A stretch of DNA of 64,000 nucleotides. Source: Lachnospiraceae bacterium. GTDB lineage: Bacteria > Bacillota > Clostridia > Lachnospirales > Lachnospiraceae. The notes under the pieces are model-generated. The model searched no databases. It was not told where the DNA came from and saw only the letters and a list, made by a program, of their open reading frames with translations. The stretch lies in contig CAJTBF010000002.1 of assembly GCA_910574195.1 (NCBI GenBank), positions 62,001 to 126,000 of the forward strand. The letters are read 5' to 3'. Each line of letters begins with the position of its first letter. Position 1 is the stretch's first letter. The position numbers and the translations under genes were made by a program. This document shows, in pieces, positions 26,809 to 37,600 of this stretch.

Positions 26809-29088
26809 ATGATGATGATTACAGTGCCCATATACGATATGATTATTTTACCGGAAGTGACCTATTACTTCAAAGGTGAGGTCTTTAAAGAAATGGATAT
26901 TCCGGCAGTAAAAGCCGGAGATACCCTTCTTTTTTTGATGCAGAAAGAGGAAAAGAGCCGGAAAGAGATGACGGCGGAGGACTTTTTTCCGCTGGGAGTG
27001 GCGGCGGAGATCGAGGCAATTGATAAGGAAGGGAATGTCAGTGTACGTACCGTCGAGAGAGTGGAGATTTCAGATCTGAACGTAACAAAGGAGAAGATTA
27101 CCGCGGCCGTAGCCGCCAGGAAAGAGACACTGGATGTGGAAGCGGAGGAAGTACAGAACCGGTTTGAGAAGATGCGTTCTACATTGCTTCATTTTATTCA
27201 GGGGTTTCAGTGGGGGATCTGGGCGCGCAGCTATATATTGCACTGGAAATCCATGGAGGAGATTGCTTCGGCTCTGTCCTCCTACCTGAGTCTGACCGAC
27301 GAGGAGAAGTACGCCATTCTGGCTTCCGATACCGTCTCGGAGCGGATGGACCGGATCGAACGGGCTGTCTATGAGTTGATCGAGGTGGCCAGGATCAGCG
27401 AGGAAGCGGAGAATGCCCAGCAGGAGAGACACGAGAAGGTTTATCGGGAGGATGCGATCAAGAAGCAGATTGAATTTCTGCAGAAGCAATTGGATGAGAT
27501 GCATCCGGAAAATGTTTCGGACGTCCGCAGGTTTGAACAGAAGATTCAGAATGCGGGGATGAATGAAGAAGCAAAAAAAGAGGCGGATAAAGTGCTGAAC
27601 CGGATGAAACAGGAGGGAAAGGACAGTCACGAGTACGGATTGCTCTATGATTATCTGGATTTTGTGACAAGTCTGTCCTGGAAAAAGGAAGAAACCGTGG
27701 ATGTGAATCTGGAAGAAGCGGAAAAGATATTGGATCGGGAGCATTATGGTCTTAAGAAGGTAAAGCAGCGGGTGATACAGCAGATGGCAGTTATGGCGCT
27801 GAACCGGAGGCAGTCCGGATCGATTCTGTTGTTTGTGGGCGCGCCGGGGACCGGGAAGACCAGTATCGGACAGAGTATTGCAGAAGCGCTGCATCGGAAG
27901 TATGTGCGTGTCAGTCTGGGTGGCGTGCGGGATGAAGCGGAGATTCGCGGGCACAGAAGAACTTATGTGGGCGCCATGCCGGGCCGGATTATGGAAGGAA
28001 TGAAACGCTGTGAGACTTCCAATCCGGTGATGGTGCTGGATGAAGTAGATAAATTATCCAGAGATTACAGCGGGGATCCGGCAAGCGCGCTTCTGGAAGT
28101 ACTGGATCCGGAGCAGAATCATACGTTCACGGATCATTATATGAATGTGCCCTATGATTTGTCTGATGTACTGTTTGTATGTACGGCGAATACGGTAGAT
28201 ACCATTCCGGAACCATTACTGAATCGAATGGAAGTGATTCAGTTTCCGGGCTATACATCTCTGGAAAAATTTCAGATTGCCAGGAAGCATCTGCTTCCCA
28301 GAACGATGAAGGGAATGGGGATCCGCTCGCAGAGTCTGAAAGTGACGGATGAGGCGCTGAAAATGCTGATTGAAGATTATACGAAAGAATCCGGCGTCCG
28401 TGGATTGAAAAAGCAGTTGGATACATTATGTCGTTACGCGGCGGTGAAACTGGTAAAAGGCGAGCAGAAAAGTATTACGGTCAGTCCAAAGCGGCTGCGG
28501 AGTTTTCTGGATCAGAAGCCTATACGGCATGAGGAAATTCTGGCAGAAAAGAAGCCGGGAATTGTGACCGGACTTGCATGGACGGCCGCAGGCGGAGAGA
28601 TCTTGTTTGTAGAGACACTTCTGACCAAAGGAACCGGAAAAGTGAAAGTGACCGGGCAGCTGGGGGAAGTGATGAAAGAATCGGGACAGATTGCACTTTC
28701 CCTGGTGAGGGCATTGTTTCCGAAGGAAGCGGAAGTTTTGAAAACCCATGATCTGCATATCCATGTACCTGCCGGAGCAGTCCCCAAAGACGGCCCCTCT
28801 GCCGGAATTACATTGACGACGGCATTAGCTTCGCTGGTGACAGAAAGGGCGGTGAGTCCCGAATATGCCATGACCGGAGAGGTTTCCCTGCGGGGGACCG
28901 TGATGCCCATTGGAGGATTGCCGGAAAAGCTGATGGCAGCCCACCGCGCGGGAATCTCGAAAGTGTTTATTCCGGAAGAGAATGTGGATGATCTGGAGGA
29001 AGTGGCGGAAGAGGTACGGGAAAAGCTGGAGATTCTGCCGGTAAGACACGTGCAGGAGGTATTGGAAAAAGTAGCGGTTCTTTGCTGA
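26809..29088 (+). CDS. lon: ATP-dependent protease Lon
   Basis: A homo-oligomeric ATP-dependent serine protease that removes misfolded and regulatory proteins. 759 residues. The N-terminal substrate domain (about 1-190) is followed by a coiled-coil region with KKQIEFLQKQLDEMHPEN. The AAA+ domain has Walker A GAPGTGKTS (344-352) and Walker B VMVLDEVDKLS. The protease domain carries the Ser664-Lys707 dyad in DGPSAG and LPEKLMAAHRAG. Three ATG codons in a row (26809-26817) follow AAAGGAGAG. A perfect CIRCE element upstream indicates heat-shock control by HrcA. Confidence 0.95.
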   Translation: MMMITVPIYDMIILPEVTYYFKGEVFKEMDIPAVKAGDTLLFLMQKEEKSRKEMTAEDFFPLGVAAEIEAIDKEGNVSVRTVERVEISDLNVTKEKITAAVAARKETLDVEAEEVQNRFEKMRSTLLHFIQGFQWGIWARSYILHWKSMEEIASALSSYLSLTDEEKYAILASDTVSERMDRIERAVYELIEVARISEEAENAQQERHEKVYREDAIKKQIEFLQKQLDEMHPENVSDVRRFEQKIQNAGMNEEAKKEADKVLNRMKQEGKDSHEYGLLYDYLDFVTSLSWKKEETVDVNLEEAEKILDREHYGLKKVKQRVIQQMAVMALNRRQSGSILLFVGAPGTGKTSIGQSIAEALHRKYVRVSLGGVRDEAEIRGHRRTYVGAMPGRIMEGMKRCETSNPVMVLDEVDKLSRDYSGDPASALLEVLDPEQNHTFTDHYMNVPYDLSDVLFVCTANTVDTIPEPLLNRMEVIQFPGYTSLEKFQIARKHLLPRTMKGMGIRSQSLKVTDEALKMLIEDYTKESGVRGLKKQLDTLCRYAAVKLVKGEQKSITVSPKRLRSFLDQKPIRHEEILAEKKPGIVTGLAWTAAGGEILFVETLLTKGTGKVKVTGQLGEVMKESGQIALSLVRALFPKEAEVLKTHDLHIHVPAGAVPKDGPSAGITLTTALASLVTERAVSPEYAMTGEVSLRGTVMPIGGLPEKLMAAHRAGISKVFIPEENVDDLEEVAEEVREKLEILPVRHVQEVLEKVAVLC

Positions 29089-29115
29089 AAGCAAACTTTA
29101 AATGGGCCGGATTTG

Positions 29116-29148
29116 CGTAACAGTGAGGCCGAAAGCTGAACTGTTACG
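29116..29148. repeat. intergenic hairpin (CGTAACAGT / ACTGTTACG)
   Basis: A perfect 9-bp inverted repeat around 15 nt between lon and the Nudix gene, without a T run. Smaller relatives (GTAACA/TGTTAC at 29653-29669 and TGCCAT/ATGGCA at 29670-29686) follow the Nudix gene. Confidence 0.5.
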
Positions 29149-29172
29149 TGTCCAAAGAAGGAGGAACCTGGT

Positions 29173-29649
29173 ATGGTGAAGTGCAGTACACTGTGTTATA
29201 TAGAACGGGAGCATCAGTATCTGATGCTCCACAGAACCGTGAAGGAAAAGGACGTAAATCGGGATAAATGGATTGGCGTAGGCGGCCATTTTGAAGGGAA
29301 GGAAAGTCCGGAAGAATGTCTGCTTCGGGAAGTGAAAGAAGAGACAGGCTATACCCTGACTTCCTGGAGGTATCGTGGAATTTTGACATTCGTCTACGGG
29401 GAGGATATCGTGGAATATATTTCCCTTTATACGGCGGACGGTTTTGAGGGAGATCCCATCCCCTGCGATGAAGGAGAACTGGAATGGGTGGAGCAGGACC
29501 GGATTGGGGAACTGGATATCTGGGAAGGGGATAAGATCTTTTTCCGCCTGTTAAAAGAGAATCGGCCGTTCTTTTCCCTGAAACTGGTCTATGATACAAA
29601 AGACGTGCTGCAGTATGCGGCGCTGGACGGAAAGCAGATTTCATGGTAA
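29173..29649 (+). CDS. NUDIX hydrolase (MutT-like)
   Basis: 158 residues. It hydrolyses a nucleoside diphosphate linked to another group, with Mg2+ at the Nudix helix. The Nudix box is complete: GHFEGKESPEECLLREVKEE continued by TGY, matching G-x5-E-x7-REVxEExG. The remaining sequence (WIGVGGHFEG, FVYGEDIVEYISLYTADGF) resembles 8-oxo-dGTP diphosphatases of clostridia, but the substrate cannot be read from the sequence. AAGGAGGAACC lies before the ATG. It is probably a single gene. Confidence 0.88.
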   Translation: MVKCSTLCYIEREHQYLMLHRTVKEKDVNRDKWIGVGGHFEGKESPEECLLREVKEETGYTLTSWRYRGILTFVYGEDIVEYISLYTADGFEGDPIPCDEGELEWVEQDRIGELDIWEGDKIFFRLLKENRPFFSLKLVYDTKDVLQYAALDGKQISW

Positions 29650-29704
29650 ATCGTAACAAACCGTGTTACTGCCATACAAAATGGCAGAAAAGCGGCAAAA
29701 AAGA

Positions 29705-29733
29705 TTGCATTTTTACGAAAGTATGGTTATACT
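29705..29733 (+). promoter_or_regulatory. sigma-A promoter of the ZTP riboswitch-pflB unit
   Basis: TTGCAT (29705-29710), a 17-bp spacer and TATACT (29728-29733). Confidence 0.65.
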
Positions 29734-29770
29734 GAATTTACAAAAAAGAACTACATTGTAAAAAGGAACT

Positions 29771-29852
29771 GAAACGTTCTATGTAACTGACGGAAAAGTG
29801 GAGCGTACCACGAGGAAGCATAGAATTGGACATGCCGACCGTCTGGGCAGCT
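29771..29852 (+). promoter_or_regulatory. ZTP (pfl) riboswitch
   Basis: P1 is CTATG with CATAG; AACTGACGG and GTGG...CCAC follow the family. The hallmark 3' domain GCCGACCGTCTGGGCA is at 29834-29849. The aptamer senses ZTP/AICAR, which accumulates when formyl-tetrahydrofolate is short. A terminator overlaps its 3' end, so ZTP is expected to switch expression on. Confidence 0.88.
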
Positions 29853-29873
29853 CAGCTTGGGGCTGTCTTTTTT
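29846..29873 (+). terminator. terminator of the ZTP riboswitch
   Basis: GGCAGC and GCTGTC pair (one G-U) and TTTTTT follows. The left arm is the conserved 3' part of the aptamer, which explains mutually exclusive folding. Confidence 0.8.
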
Positions 29874-30056
29874 GTGTCCTTCTGTCCGGGAACGGATATG
29901 TTGGAGACAAAGGAGACAGAGCATGTCCTGGAGTTTGTTTGAGAATTGCTTTCCGCGGGATGTCATTCCTGTTTGCCGGGATAAATTTTCGAACACGCAC
30001 AAGGCGGCAGGCAGCGAAGAGCTGAGATCGTGGAAAACGAATGGAGGAAACAAAGA

Positions 30057-32297
30057 ATGGAACAGCAGAATTTTGTACAATGGAAGGGATTTACGGCGGG
30101 AGACTGGCAGAGGGAAGTGAACGTCCGGGATTTTATTCAGAAAAATGTAACGCCTTATGAAGGGGATGCTTCTTTTCTCGAGACGGCAACGGCACGGACG
30201 AAAAAACTGATGGAGCGTCTGAACAGCCTGTTGAGGCTGGAACAGGACTTCGGCGGGGTTCTGGATATTGATACCCAGTCGGTTTCTTCCCTCACAGCTT
30301 ACCAACCGGGGTATCTGGACAAGGAGGAAGAACTGATTGTCGGACTGCAGACCAATCGTCCGTTAAAACGGGGAGTGAATCCTTTTGGCGGAATTAATAT
30401 GGCACGGAAAGCGTGTAAGGCATATGGCTATCAGCTGTCGGATAAGATCGAACAGGAATTTCAATACCGGACGACACACAATGACGGGGTATTCCGCGTC
30501 TATACGGAAGAGATGCGAAAGGTGCGTCATGCCGGAATCCTGACCGGGCTGCCGGATGCATACGGCCGTGGGAGGATCATTGGGGATTATCGCCGGGTTG
30601 CACTTTATGGCGTGGATCTGCTGATAGAGGAAAAGAAAAAAGACAAAGCGGCCATTGGAGAAGGTGATTTTGACGTAGAATCTATCCGCCTGTCAGAGGA
30701 GCTTTTCCAGCAGATTCATTTTCTGCAGAAGATGAAAGAGATGGCGCAGATGTACGGTTATGATATCTCCGGGCCGGCCGGCAATGCCAGGGAGGCAATT
30801 CAGTGGACCTATTTTGCGTATCTTGCCGCCATCAAAGAGCAGAACGGAGCGGCTATGTCTCTGGGACGGACAGGGAGTTTTCTGGATATTTATATGGAAC
30901 GGGATCTTGCGGCAGGCGTTTTGGACGAAGTACAGGCGCAGGAACTGATGGATGATTTTGTGATGAAGCTGCGGATGGCACGGCATTTACGGACACCGGA
31001 GTATAATGAACTGTTTGGCGGAGATCCCATGTGGATCACGGAATCCGTAGGCGGCATGGATGAGAATGGACGGACACTGGTGACAAAGAACAGTTTCCGC
31101 TTTCTGAATACGTTATATAATCTGGGGCCGGCGCCGGAACCGAATCTGACAATTCTCTGGTCGGAGGAACTGCCTCAGGGATTCAAAGATTTTTGTGCGA
31201 AGGTTTCCATTGATACGGATGCCATTCAGTACGAAAATGACGATCTGATGCGGCCCGGGTATGGGGACGATTATGGGATTGCCTGCTGTGTGTCTGCCAT
31301 GAAGATCGGCAAACAGATGCAGTTTTTCGGAGCAAGATGTAATCTGCCCAAACTTCTTCTGCTGGCGTTAAACGGCGGGTATGATACCATGTCCGGCACT
31401 TCGGCGGGACCGGAGATGAAGGTGTATGAAAAAGATGTTCTGGATTACGAGGAAGTGATGGAACGTTTTGCTGCGTACCGCAAATGGATCTGCCGGCTTT
31501 ATATCAATACATTGAATGCGATTCACTATATGCACGATAAATATGCTTATGAAAAGACGCAGATGGCGCTGCATGATACGGAGGTGGAACGTTTTATGGC
31601 CTGCGGTGTGGCCGGATTATCCGTGCTGACCGATTCTTTGAGTGCGATCCGGTATGCGAAGGTGAAGCCAATCCGGGATTCCAATGGCTATATCGTGGAA
31701 TTTGAGACGGAAGGGACCTATCCGACCTACGGAAATGACGACGACCGGGCGGATGCCATTGCACAGAAACTATTGTCGGAGATGACGGAAGAATTGAAAA
31801 AGACGAAAACATACCGGAATGCGAAACACACATTGTCGGTATTAACGATCACATCCAATGTGGTTTACGGAAAGAAGACCGGGGCCACGCCGGACGGAAG
31901 AAAAGCAGGAGAACCTTTTGCGCCGGGAGCTAATCCGATGCACAACCGGGAGAAGAACGGCGTTCTGGCGTCCTTGAATTCCGTGGCAAAGCTGTCATAT
32001 GAGGACTGCCGGGACGGGATTTCCAATACGTTCTCGATCACACCGGATACGCTGGGGAAGACACAGGAAGAACGGCAGGAAAATCTGGTCCGGATTCTGG
32101 ATGGATATTTCTGTCAGATGGCCCACCACATCAATGTAAATGTTCTGAACCGGCAGAAGCTTCTGGAGGCTTATGAGAATCCGGCCGCTTATCCGAACCT
32201 GACAATCCGGGTATCCGGATACGCGGTGAATTTCCATAAGTTGTCGAGGGAGCAGCAAAGAGAAGTACTGATGCGGACCTTCCATGAGGCTATGTGA
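30057..32297 (+). CDS. pflB: formate C-acetyltransferase (pyruvate formate-lyase)
   Basis: A glycyl-radical enzyme that splits pyruvate with CoA into acetyl-CoA and formate; the formate feeds formyl-tetrahydrofolate and purine synthesis. 746 residues. The active-site pair Cys410-Cys411 lies in IACCVSAM, and the radical glycine is Gly721 in RVSGYAVNF. The start at 30057 follows ATGGAGGAAAC; a longer frame from 30030 lacks support. A ZTP riboswitch controls it, linking formate supply to folate state. The activating enzyme gene (pflA) usually found next to pflB is not in this window. Confidence 0.95.
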   Translation: MEQQNFVQWKGFTAGDWQREVNVRDFIQKNVTPYEGDASFLETATARTKKLMERLNSLLRLEQDFGGVLDIDTQSVSSLTAYQPGYLDKEEELIVGLQTNRPLKRGVNPFGGINMARKACKAYGYQLSDKIEQEFQYRTTHNDGVFRVYTEEMRKVRHAGILTGLPDAYGRGRIIGDYRRVALYGVDLLIEEKKKDKAAIGEGDFDVESIRLSEELFQQIHFLQKMKEMAQMYGYDISGPAGNAREAIQWTYFAYLAAIKEQNGAAMSLGRTGSFLDIYMERDLAAGVLDEVQAQELMDDFVMKLRMARHLRTPEYNELFGGDPMWITESVGGMDENGRTLVTKNSFRFLNTLYNLGPAPEPNLTILWSEELPQGFKDFCAKVSIDTDAIQYENDDLMRPGYGDDYGIACCVSAMKIGKQMQFFGARCNLPKLLLLALNGGYDTMSGTSAGPEMKVYEKDVLDYEEVMERFAAYRKWICRLYINTLNAIHYMHDKYAYEKTQMALHDTEVERFMACGVAGLSVLTDSLSAIRYAKVKPIRDSNGYIVEFETEGTYPTYGNDDDRADAIAQKLLSEMTEELKKTKTYRNAKHTLSVLTITSNVVYGKKTGATPDGRKAGEPFAPGANPMHNREKNGVLASLNSVAKLSYEDCRDGISNTFSITPDTLGKTQEERQENLVRILDGYFCQMAHHINVNVLNRQKLLEAYENPAAYPNLTIRVSGYAVNFHKLSREQQREVLMRTFHEAM

Positions 32298-32332
32298 CGG
32301 AGAGATCTTTCTTTGAAAGAGTAAGAGGGACA

Positions 32333-32878
32333 ATGGATAAGAAAAAACAAAGAGAACCGAAAGAAGCGCGAAAGAATAAAGGAGAGTACCGACAGCTCTC
32401 CCACCAATTTGAACCGGTATTTGACGCGGATTCCAGGGTATTGATTCTGGGAACCTTTCCGTCGGTAAAATCACGGGAAATGCAGTTTTATTACGGACAT
32501 CCGCAAAACCGTTTCTGGAGAATCATTGCATACCTGGCGGAGAGTGAGGTACCGCAGACCATAGAGGAAAAAAAGAGACTTCTGCTGCGTACGGGAATCG
32601 CGGTCTGGGACGTGATTGAGCGCTGCGAGATTATCGGATCCAGCGACAGCAGCATTCGGAATGTAGTTCCGGCAGATTTGAACCGGATTCTTCAGAACAG
32701 TTCCGTGAGAACCATTTATGCCAATGGGCAGACGGCAAAAAAATTGTACGAAAAATACAGTCAGAAAGACACCGGCCGGGAAATTATCGGTCTGCCCTCC
32801 ACCAGTCCTGCCAACGCGGCATATTCCATGGAGCGGCTATTGGAATACTGGAGTGTGATAAGGGAAGAATTAAATTAG
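32333..32878 (+). CDS. DNA-deoxyinosine glycosylase (MUG/TDG-type uracil-DNA glycosylase superfamily)
   Basis: 181 residues. It likely removes hypoxanthine (deaminated adenine) from DNA. Motifs: LILGTFPSVKSRE (active-site loop), FYYGHPQNRFW, GIAVWDVIERCEIIGSSDSSI and LPSTSPANA, matching the deoxyinosine glycosylase subfamily. I choose the ATG at 32333 behind AGAGGG. A GTG at 32294 overlapping the pflB stop would add 13 residues. It lies 35 nt after pflB and may be co-transcribed. Confidence 0.85.
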   Translation: MDKKKQREPKEARKNKGEYRQLSHQFEPVFDADSRVLILGTFPSVKSREMQFYYGHPQNRFWRIIAYLAESEVPQTIEEKKRLLLRTGIAVWDVIERCEIIGSSDSSIRNVVPADLNRILQNSSVRTIYANGQTAKKLYEKYSQKDTGREIIGLPSTSPANAAYSMERLLEYWSVIREELN

Positions 32879-32958
32879 ATCATGGCTGAGCTTCATCGGA
32901 GGAAATTTGCCTGCGCAGTCGGATGTAATCGGGAACAGACAGGAGAGGAACAGAGAAT

Positions 32959-33549
32959 ATGGTAGAAACAGGAGTTGTATTTGGAAGATTTCAAATTTTT
33001 AATTTAAAGCATATGGAATATATTCTGGCGGCAAAGATGCGGTGTCAGAAATTATATATTGGGATTACGCATGCGGATCTGGTTTCTTTTGCGGCCACCT
33101 CTTCTCTGGATCTTCATGGCACTACAAAGCGGGACAATCCATTGACCTATCTGGAGAGGTATGAGATTATTCAGGGAGCGCTGCTGGATTTCGGCGTCAG
33201 GCGGAAGGAATTTGGAATTATTCCCTTTCCCATCAGCCAGCCAGATCTGATTTTGCAGTATGCACCGCGGGATGCGACTTATTACCTCAGTATCAACAGT
33301 GAATGGGATGAGGAAAAAGCACAGAGCATTGAGCGGCTGGGCTTGAAGACGGAGCACCTCTGGCAGAGAAAGGGCGGGGACGGCGGAACATCCGGCTTTG
33401 AAGTGCGGGAAATGATTGCGCAGAACGGTCCCTGGCAGCAGTATGTGCCAAAGACGGTAAGCGACTACATTTTAAGAAGAGGAATTGATCAGCGGATCCG
33501 GGAACTGGACGCGTTGTATGCGGATCCGGCGCTGAAAGGGAGACGTTAA
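32959..33549 (+). CDS. nucleotidyltransferase-like protein (NMN adenylyltransferase family), degenerate HxGH
   Basis: A 196-residue member of the HIGH-type nucleotidyltransferase superfamily, closest in pattern to nicotinamide-nucleotide adenylyltransferases. The usual GRFQPFHxGH reads GRFQIFNLKH (residues 9-18): the first His is Asn, Gly is Lys, only the second His is kept. The C-terminal SGFEVREMI corresponds to the ISxTxxR motif and is intact. LTYLERYEII and YYLSINSEWDEEK are other family-like segments. AGGAGAGGAA precedes the ATG. Activity is doubtful or altered; it may be a nucleotide-binding regulator or act on another substrate. Confidence 0.72.
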   Translation: MVETGVVFGRFQIFNLKHMEYILAAKMRCQKLYIGITHADLVSFAATSSLDLHGTTKRDNPLTYLERYEIIQGALLDFGVRRKEFGIIPFPISQPDLILQYAPRDATYYLSINSEWDEEKAQSIERLGLKTEHLWQRKGGDGGTSGFEVREMIAQNGPWQQYVPKTVSDYILRRGIDQRIRELDALYADPALKGRR

Positions 33550-33603
33550 TTCTTTTTGCTGCCGGTTGTGCATTTCTTAATTGCTTATGTAAATTAAAAA
33601 CAA

Positions 33604-33694
33604 GGGTTGTCAGAGGAAGACAGCATTTTCGTAATATTGCGTTTGTTTTTGGATATTGCAATATTATGTGCAGATGTGATCTTACCGACAACCC
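33604..33694. other. inverted repeat between convergent genes
   Basis: GGGTTGTC (33604-33611) is inverted as GACAACCC (33687-33694). The interior contains TATTGCAATA. Possibly a terminator region or a small palindromic element. Confidence 0.4.
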
Positions 33695-33758
33695 ATTTGT
33701 TATTTTATAACTTTGCATTATTGGCTGTTACGCATGCCTGCTGTTCTTTTCCGATATC

Positions 33759-34418
33759 TCAAGGAAGCAGATAGGCATACATAACAACGAAGTGGCAGGC
33801 GCTTCCGCCCATAACAAACAGGTGGAAAATTTCATGACTGCCGAAGTTCTTGTGTCTGCTGTTAAAAATGGGCAGTTTCAACGCGTAAATAATTCCACCG
33901 ATCGTATAAATAATTCCACCTGCTAAAAGCCATCCGAATGCGGCGGCACTCATGGAATTCAGAATCTGTGTAAACGCGAGTACGCAGGTCCAGCCCATTC
34001 CGATATAGAGAACGGAAGAAACCCATTTCGGACAGTATACCCAGAATGCTTTGATCAGAATACCTGCGATAGCAATGCCCCATACCAGCGAAAGAAGAAG
34101 GATTCCTGTGTGTCCGCCGAGTACGAGCAGACAGATTGGAGTGTAGCTTCCCGCAATCAGAATGAAAATCATCATATGATCTATTTTCTTTAAAATCGTA
34201 TTTACCTTTTCGGATAAATCAAAAGTATGATAAGTGGTACTTGCCGCATATAATAAAATCAGACTGGCCGCGTAAACGGCAAGTGAAATGATGTAAATCC
34301 GGCCGGGTTCATGTGCTGCCTTGATCAGCAGAGGAATGGCGGAAAAGAACGCCATCAGCATACCGATGAAATGAGTAATCGCACTGCCAGGATCTTTCAG
34401 ATGTTGTCTTGTTTTCAT
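33759..34418 (-). CDS. hemolysin III-family membrane protein (PAQR superfamily)
   Basis: 219 residues with seven predicted transmembrane helices. Family residues are present: PGSAITHFIG near the N-terminus, STTYHTFDLS, and HEIFHLFVMGGSACHF near the C-terminus with the conserved His residues that bind zinc in PAQR proteins. The bacterial family (YqfA/TrhA) is linked to membrane fluidity and energy balance; true haemolytic function is not implied. The start at 34418 is backed by AGGAGGCG. A 22-bp palindrome overlaps its promoter, so a dedicated repressor is likely. Confidence 0.88.
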   Translation of the reverse strand: MKTRQHLKDPGSAITHFIGMLMAFFSAIPLLIKAAHEPGRIYIISLAVYAASLILLYAASTTYHTFDLSEKVNTILKKIDHMMIFILIAGSYTPICLLVLGGHTGILLLSLVWGIAIAGILIKAFWVYCPKWVSSVLYIGMGWTCVLAFTQILNSMSAAAFGWLLAGGIIYTIGGIIYALKLPIFNSRHKNFGSHEIFHLFVMGGSACHFVVMYAYLLP

Positions 34419-34466
34419 AGTTGATACGCCTCCTGAATGTATGAATTGCATAACGTAGTTTTAAAA

Positions 34467-34495
34467 ACTATATGTAGTATATGTATATACTACAA
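34467..34495 (-). promoter_or_regulatory. promoter with 22-bp palindromic operator (hemolysin III gene)
   Basis: On the minus strand TTGTAG (34495-34490), a 17-bp spacer and TATAGT (34472-34467). The palindrome TGTAGTATA-TGTA-TATACTACA (34473-34494) covers the spacer and nearly all of the -35, a classic repressor position. The regulator is not identifiable here. Confidence 0.7.
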
Positions 34496-34582
34496 CAAAT
34501 ATGATAAAAAAACAAGAGAAATATTTACTTGATTTTTTATAACATTCCTGCCAGAAAATGAACATTTTTGCCAAAAACATTG

Positions 34583-34610
34583 TTTACCATTCAGAATCCG
34601 TTATTATAAA
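34583..34610 (+). promoter_or_regulatory. candidate promoter of the LRR wall protein gene
   Basis: TTTACC (34583-34588), 16 bp and TATAAA (34605-34610). Confidence 0.5.
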
Positions 34611-34688
34611 AACGGAAAATAGCTAATTGCTATATGTATTTTGTTAGTGGGTTAAGTAGAAAATACAGAAAATGAAGGAGAAATGTTC

Positions 34689-37600
34689 ATGAAACGGCGA
34701 AGGTATTTCAAAGTCAAAGGTATGGCGGCGTTGATTCTGACGACAGTCTTATTCCATGTTCTATTGGAAATCTCTGTGCCAGATGGACTTACTGTGCACG
34801 CGGCGCGGGCAGAACAGGAAGAGACGGATACAAAAGGAACGGACATTTCCAGGGAAGCAGTATCTCTGGAGAAAGAAGCGTCAGATTCTGAAAGTATACA
34901 AAAGAATGGTGCGGCAGAGGACATAAAGGCCAATTCCAAAGAAACATCGGCAGACAGTACAAAAGTGAATTCCAAAGAAACAGTGTCAGACGATACAAAA
35001 GCGAATTCCAAAGGGACGTCGGCAGACAGTACAAAAGTGAATTCCAAAGAAACAGCGGCGGACGGTACAAAAGCGAATTCCAAAGAAACAGCGGCAGACG
35101 GTACAAAAGCGAGTGCTAAGGGAACGTCAGCAGATGACACAGAAGAAGCGGAGAATACACAAATCGGCGGCGAAGAGACAAAAAGCGAGGCTGCTTTAAG
35201 GTCAAATGCCGCGGCAGGAGATGTGGAGATCAACAAAGAGAATTTTCCGGATGCGGGATTCCGGGAATATCTGCGGACAGATTCGAACATGTTGAAACTT
35301 CATCAGGATCCGAACAAATTTACGGCTGCGGAGATGGCGTTGGTTACCGTATTGAACATGAAAAACAGCAGTTCCACAGCGGAAAGCCTTGCGGGAATTG
35401 AACATTTTGAGAATCTCACCACGCTGCACTGTAACGGAGTGTACTTAAAAAGCATTGATGTAAGTAAGAATGTAAAGCTGCGATATCTGGAATGCAGTCA
35501 GGCATGGAATCTGACAAGTCTGAATATAAGAAACTGTACGGAGTTAGAAACGCTGTATTGCCAGCAGTGTAAATTGGCGGATCTGGATCTGAGCACGAAT
35601 TCAAAATTAGAGGTATTATGGTGTGATGGGAATGAGCTCCGGACGCTGCGTACAGAGAATAATCCGGAACTGAGACAGCTTTATTGTTATCAAAATCAGC
35701 TTACCGCGCTGGATGTGGGCAACAACACAAAACTGAAAGACCTCCGGTGTGAAACGAACGCGTTGGAAGTATTGGATGTGGGAAATAACAGGTTGTTGGA
35801 AATACTGTTTTGTGACAGGAATCAGTTAAAAGAGATCCATATAAAAGGATATTCGTATTTGAGGGGATTTTCGATTGATGACAACCAGTTGACCTCTTTG
35901 GATGCCAGCGACTGTCCGGAACTGGGGACATTAAACTGTCGGAACAATCAGTTGAAGGAATTAAAGGTAACAGGGGATCCGAAACTAAGAGAACTGATCT
36001 GCACCAATAATCAGTTGACAGAACTGGATGTCCGAGATAACGAGGCGCTGCACCATTTCCATGCAGGTAAGAATCAATTGAAGGCGCTGGATGTATCCAA
36101 TAGTAAGGAACTGTCCTATTTTTACTTTCCTGAGAATCAACTGACAGAAATAGATCTTAGTCAGAACCCACAGATCGTCACCTTCTGGTGCCAGAATAAT
36201 CAACTGAAAGCGCTGGATCTTAGGGAGAATACAAAACTGGGGAATCTGGACTGCAGCCAGAATCAACTGCAGACGCTGGATCTCAGTCAGAATCAGAGTC
36301 TGCGGACCCTTGCCTGTACGAAGAATCAGCTTCTTTCCCTGCAGCTTCCAATGAGTTGTAATCTGAAGACGCCCTGTGAACAGCATGTAGTTGCAACGAC
36401 AGGGGAAGGACAGAGGGAATGGGATCTGTCAGAGTCGGATCCGAATGTAGACAGAAGTAAAATTTCGAATCTGCAAGGCGCGTCATTTTCGGGTTCTTCC
36501 GGCACGGTTTTCACAGACTTTCAGCCGGGAACGGACGTTACATATACCTATGACTGCGAAAACAGTCTGACAATGCAGGTGACCGTGCATTTTAAAGAGA
36601 CCAACAGATGGATCACAGAACTTACGGGAATGTCCGGGTGGAGATATGGAGACGCCCCGGTAAGTCCGAGGGCAGAATCCTTATATGGAGAGGTACAGTA
36701 TCTTTACAGCGGGACGCGGGAGGGAGAGGACTACCATCCGGAGATCCCGCAGGAATCCGGTATATGGTATGTGAAAGCTGTGGTACCCGAAACGGAAGAC
36801 TATACAGGTCTGGAAGGAACGCCCGTAGAATTTGAGATTACAAAGGCAGTACCGGCGGAGCTGGTTCTTCCCGACGGGCTGAGCGCCGCGCATGGGAGTC
36901 CGCTTTCCACCGTTGTGCTGCCGCAGGGCTGGGCATGGGTGAATCCGAATGAGAACGTACATGTAGAAAAGCAGAGCTATGAGGCGATGTGGGAGGTGGA
37001 CGACAGGAATTATGATTATACAAAGACAGAGGGATATGATGCGGAGAAACATGCCGTTTTTCGGGAATTAAACGTTACGGTTGTGGCAGAGGAGAAAAAA
37101 CGTGTGGACATTTCCCAGGGAATCCGGGAGATTCCGGACTCCCTGAAGGATGCCGGTCTGGATACGGAGACGAAGATTACAGAAAAGCTCTGTCAGGTTG
37201 CGGCGGAAAAGCAAGGATACTCCGGGGAAAATACAGTAGTCTACGACGTGAAGCTGCAGGTGAGTTTGGATGGCGGAAAAACCTGGGAGAATGTGACACC
37301 GGAGAATTTTCCGGGGGAAGGGCTGGAGGTATTGCTGCCATATCCGGAAGGAACGAACAGAGCAGATCATGATTTTATTGTTACGCATATGTTTACTCAT
37401 GAGATGAATGGGCACGAGCCTGGAGAAGTAGAGACATTGGAGGCGGAAAAGGCGGAAGAAGGGCTTCGGTTTACCGTATATAGCTTATCTCCCATAGCGA
37501 TTGCATGGAAAGCTCATGATACAGACAGCGGATCGTACAATCCGGAGAAGCCGGGAACAGATTCCCCGTCCACAGATACCGGGAACCAGAAGCCGGAAAC

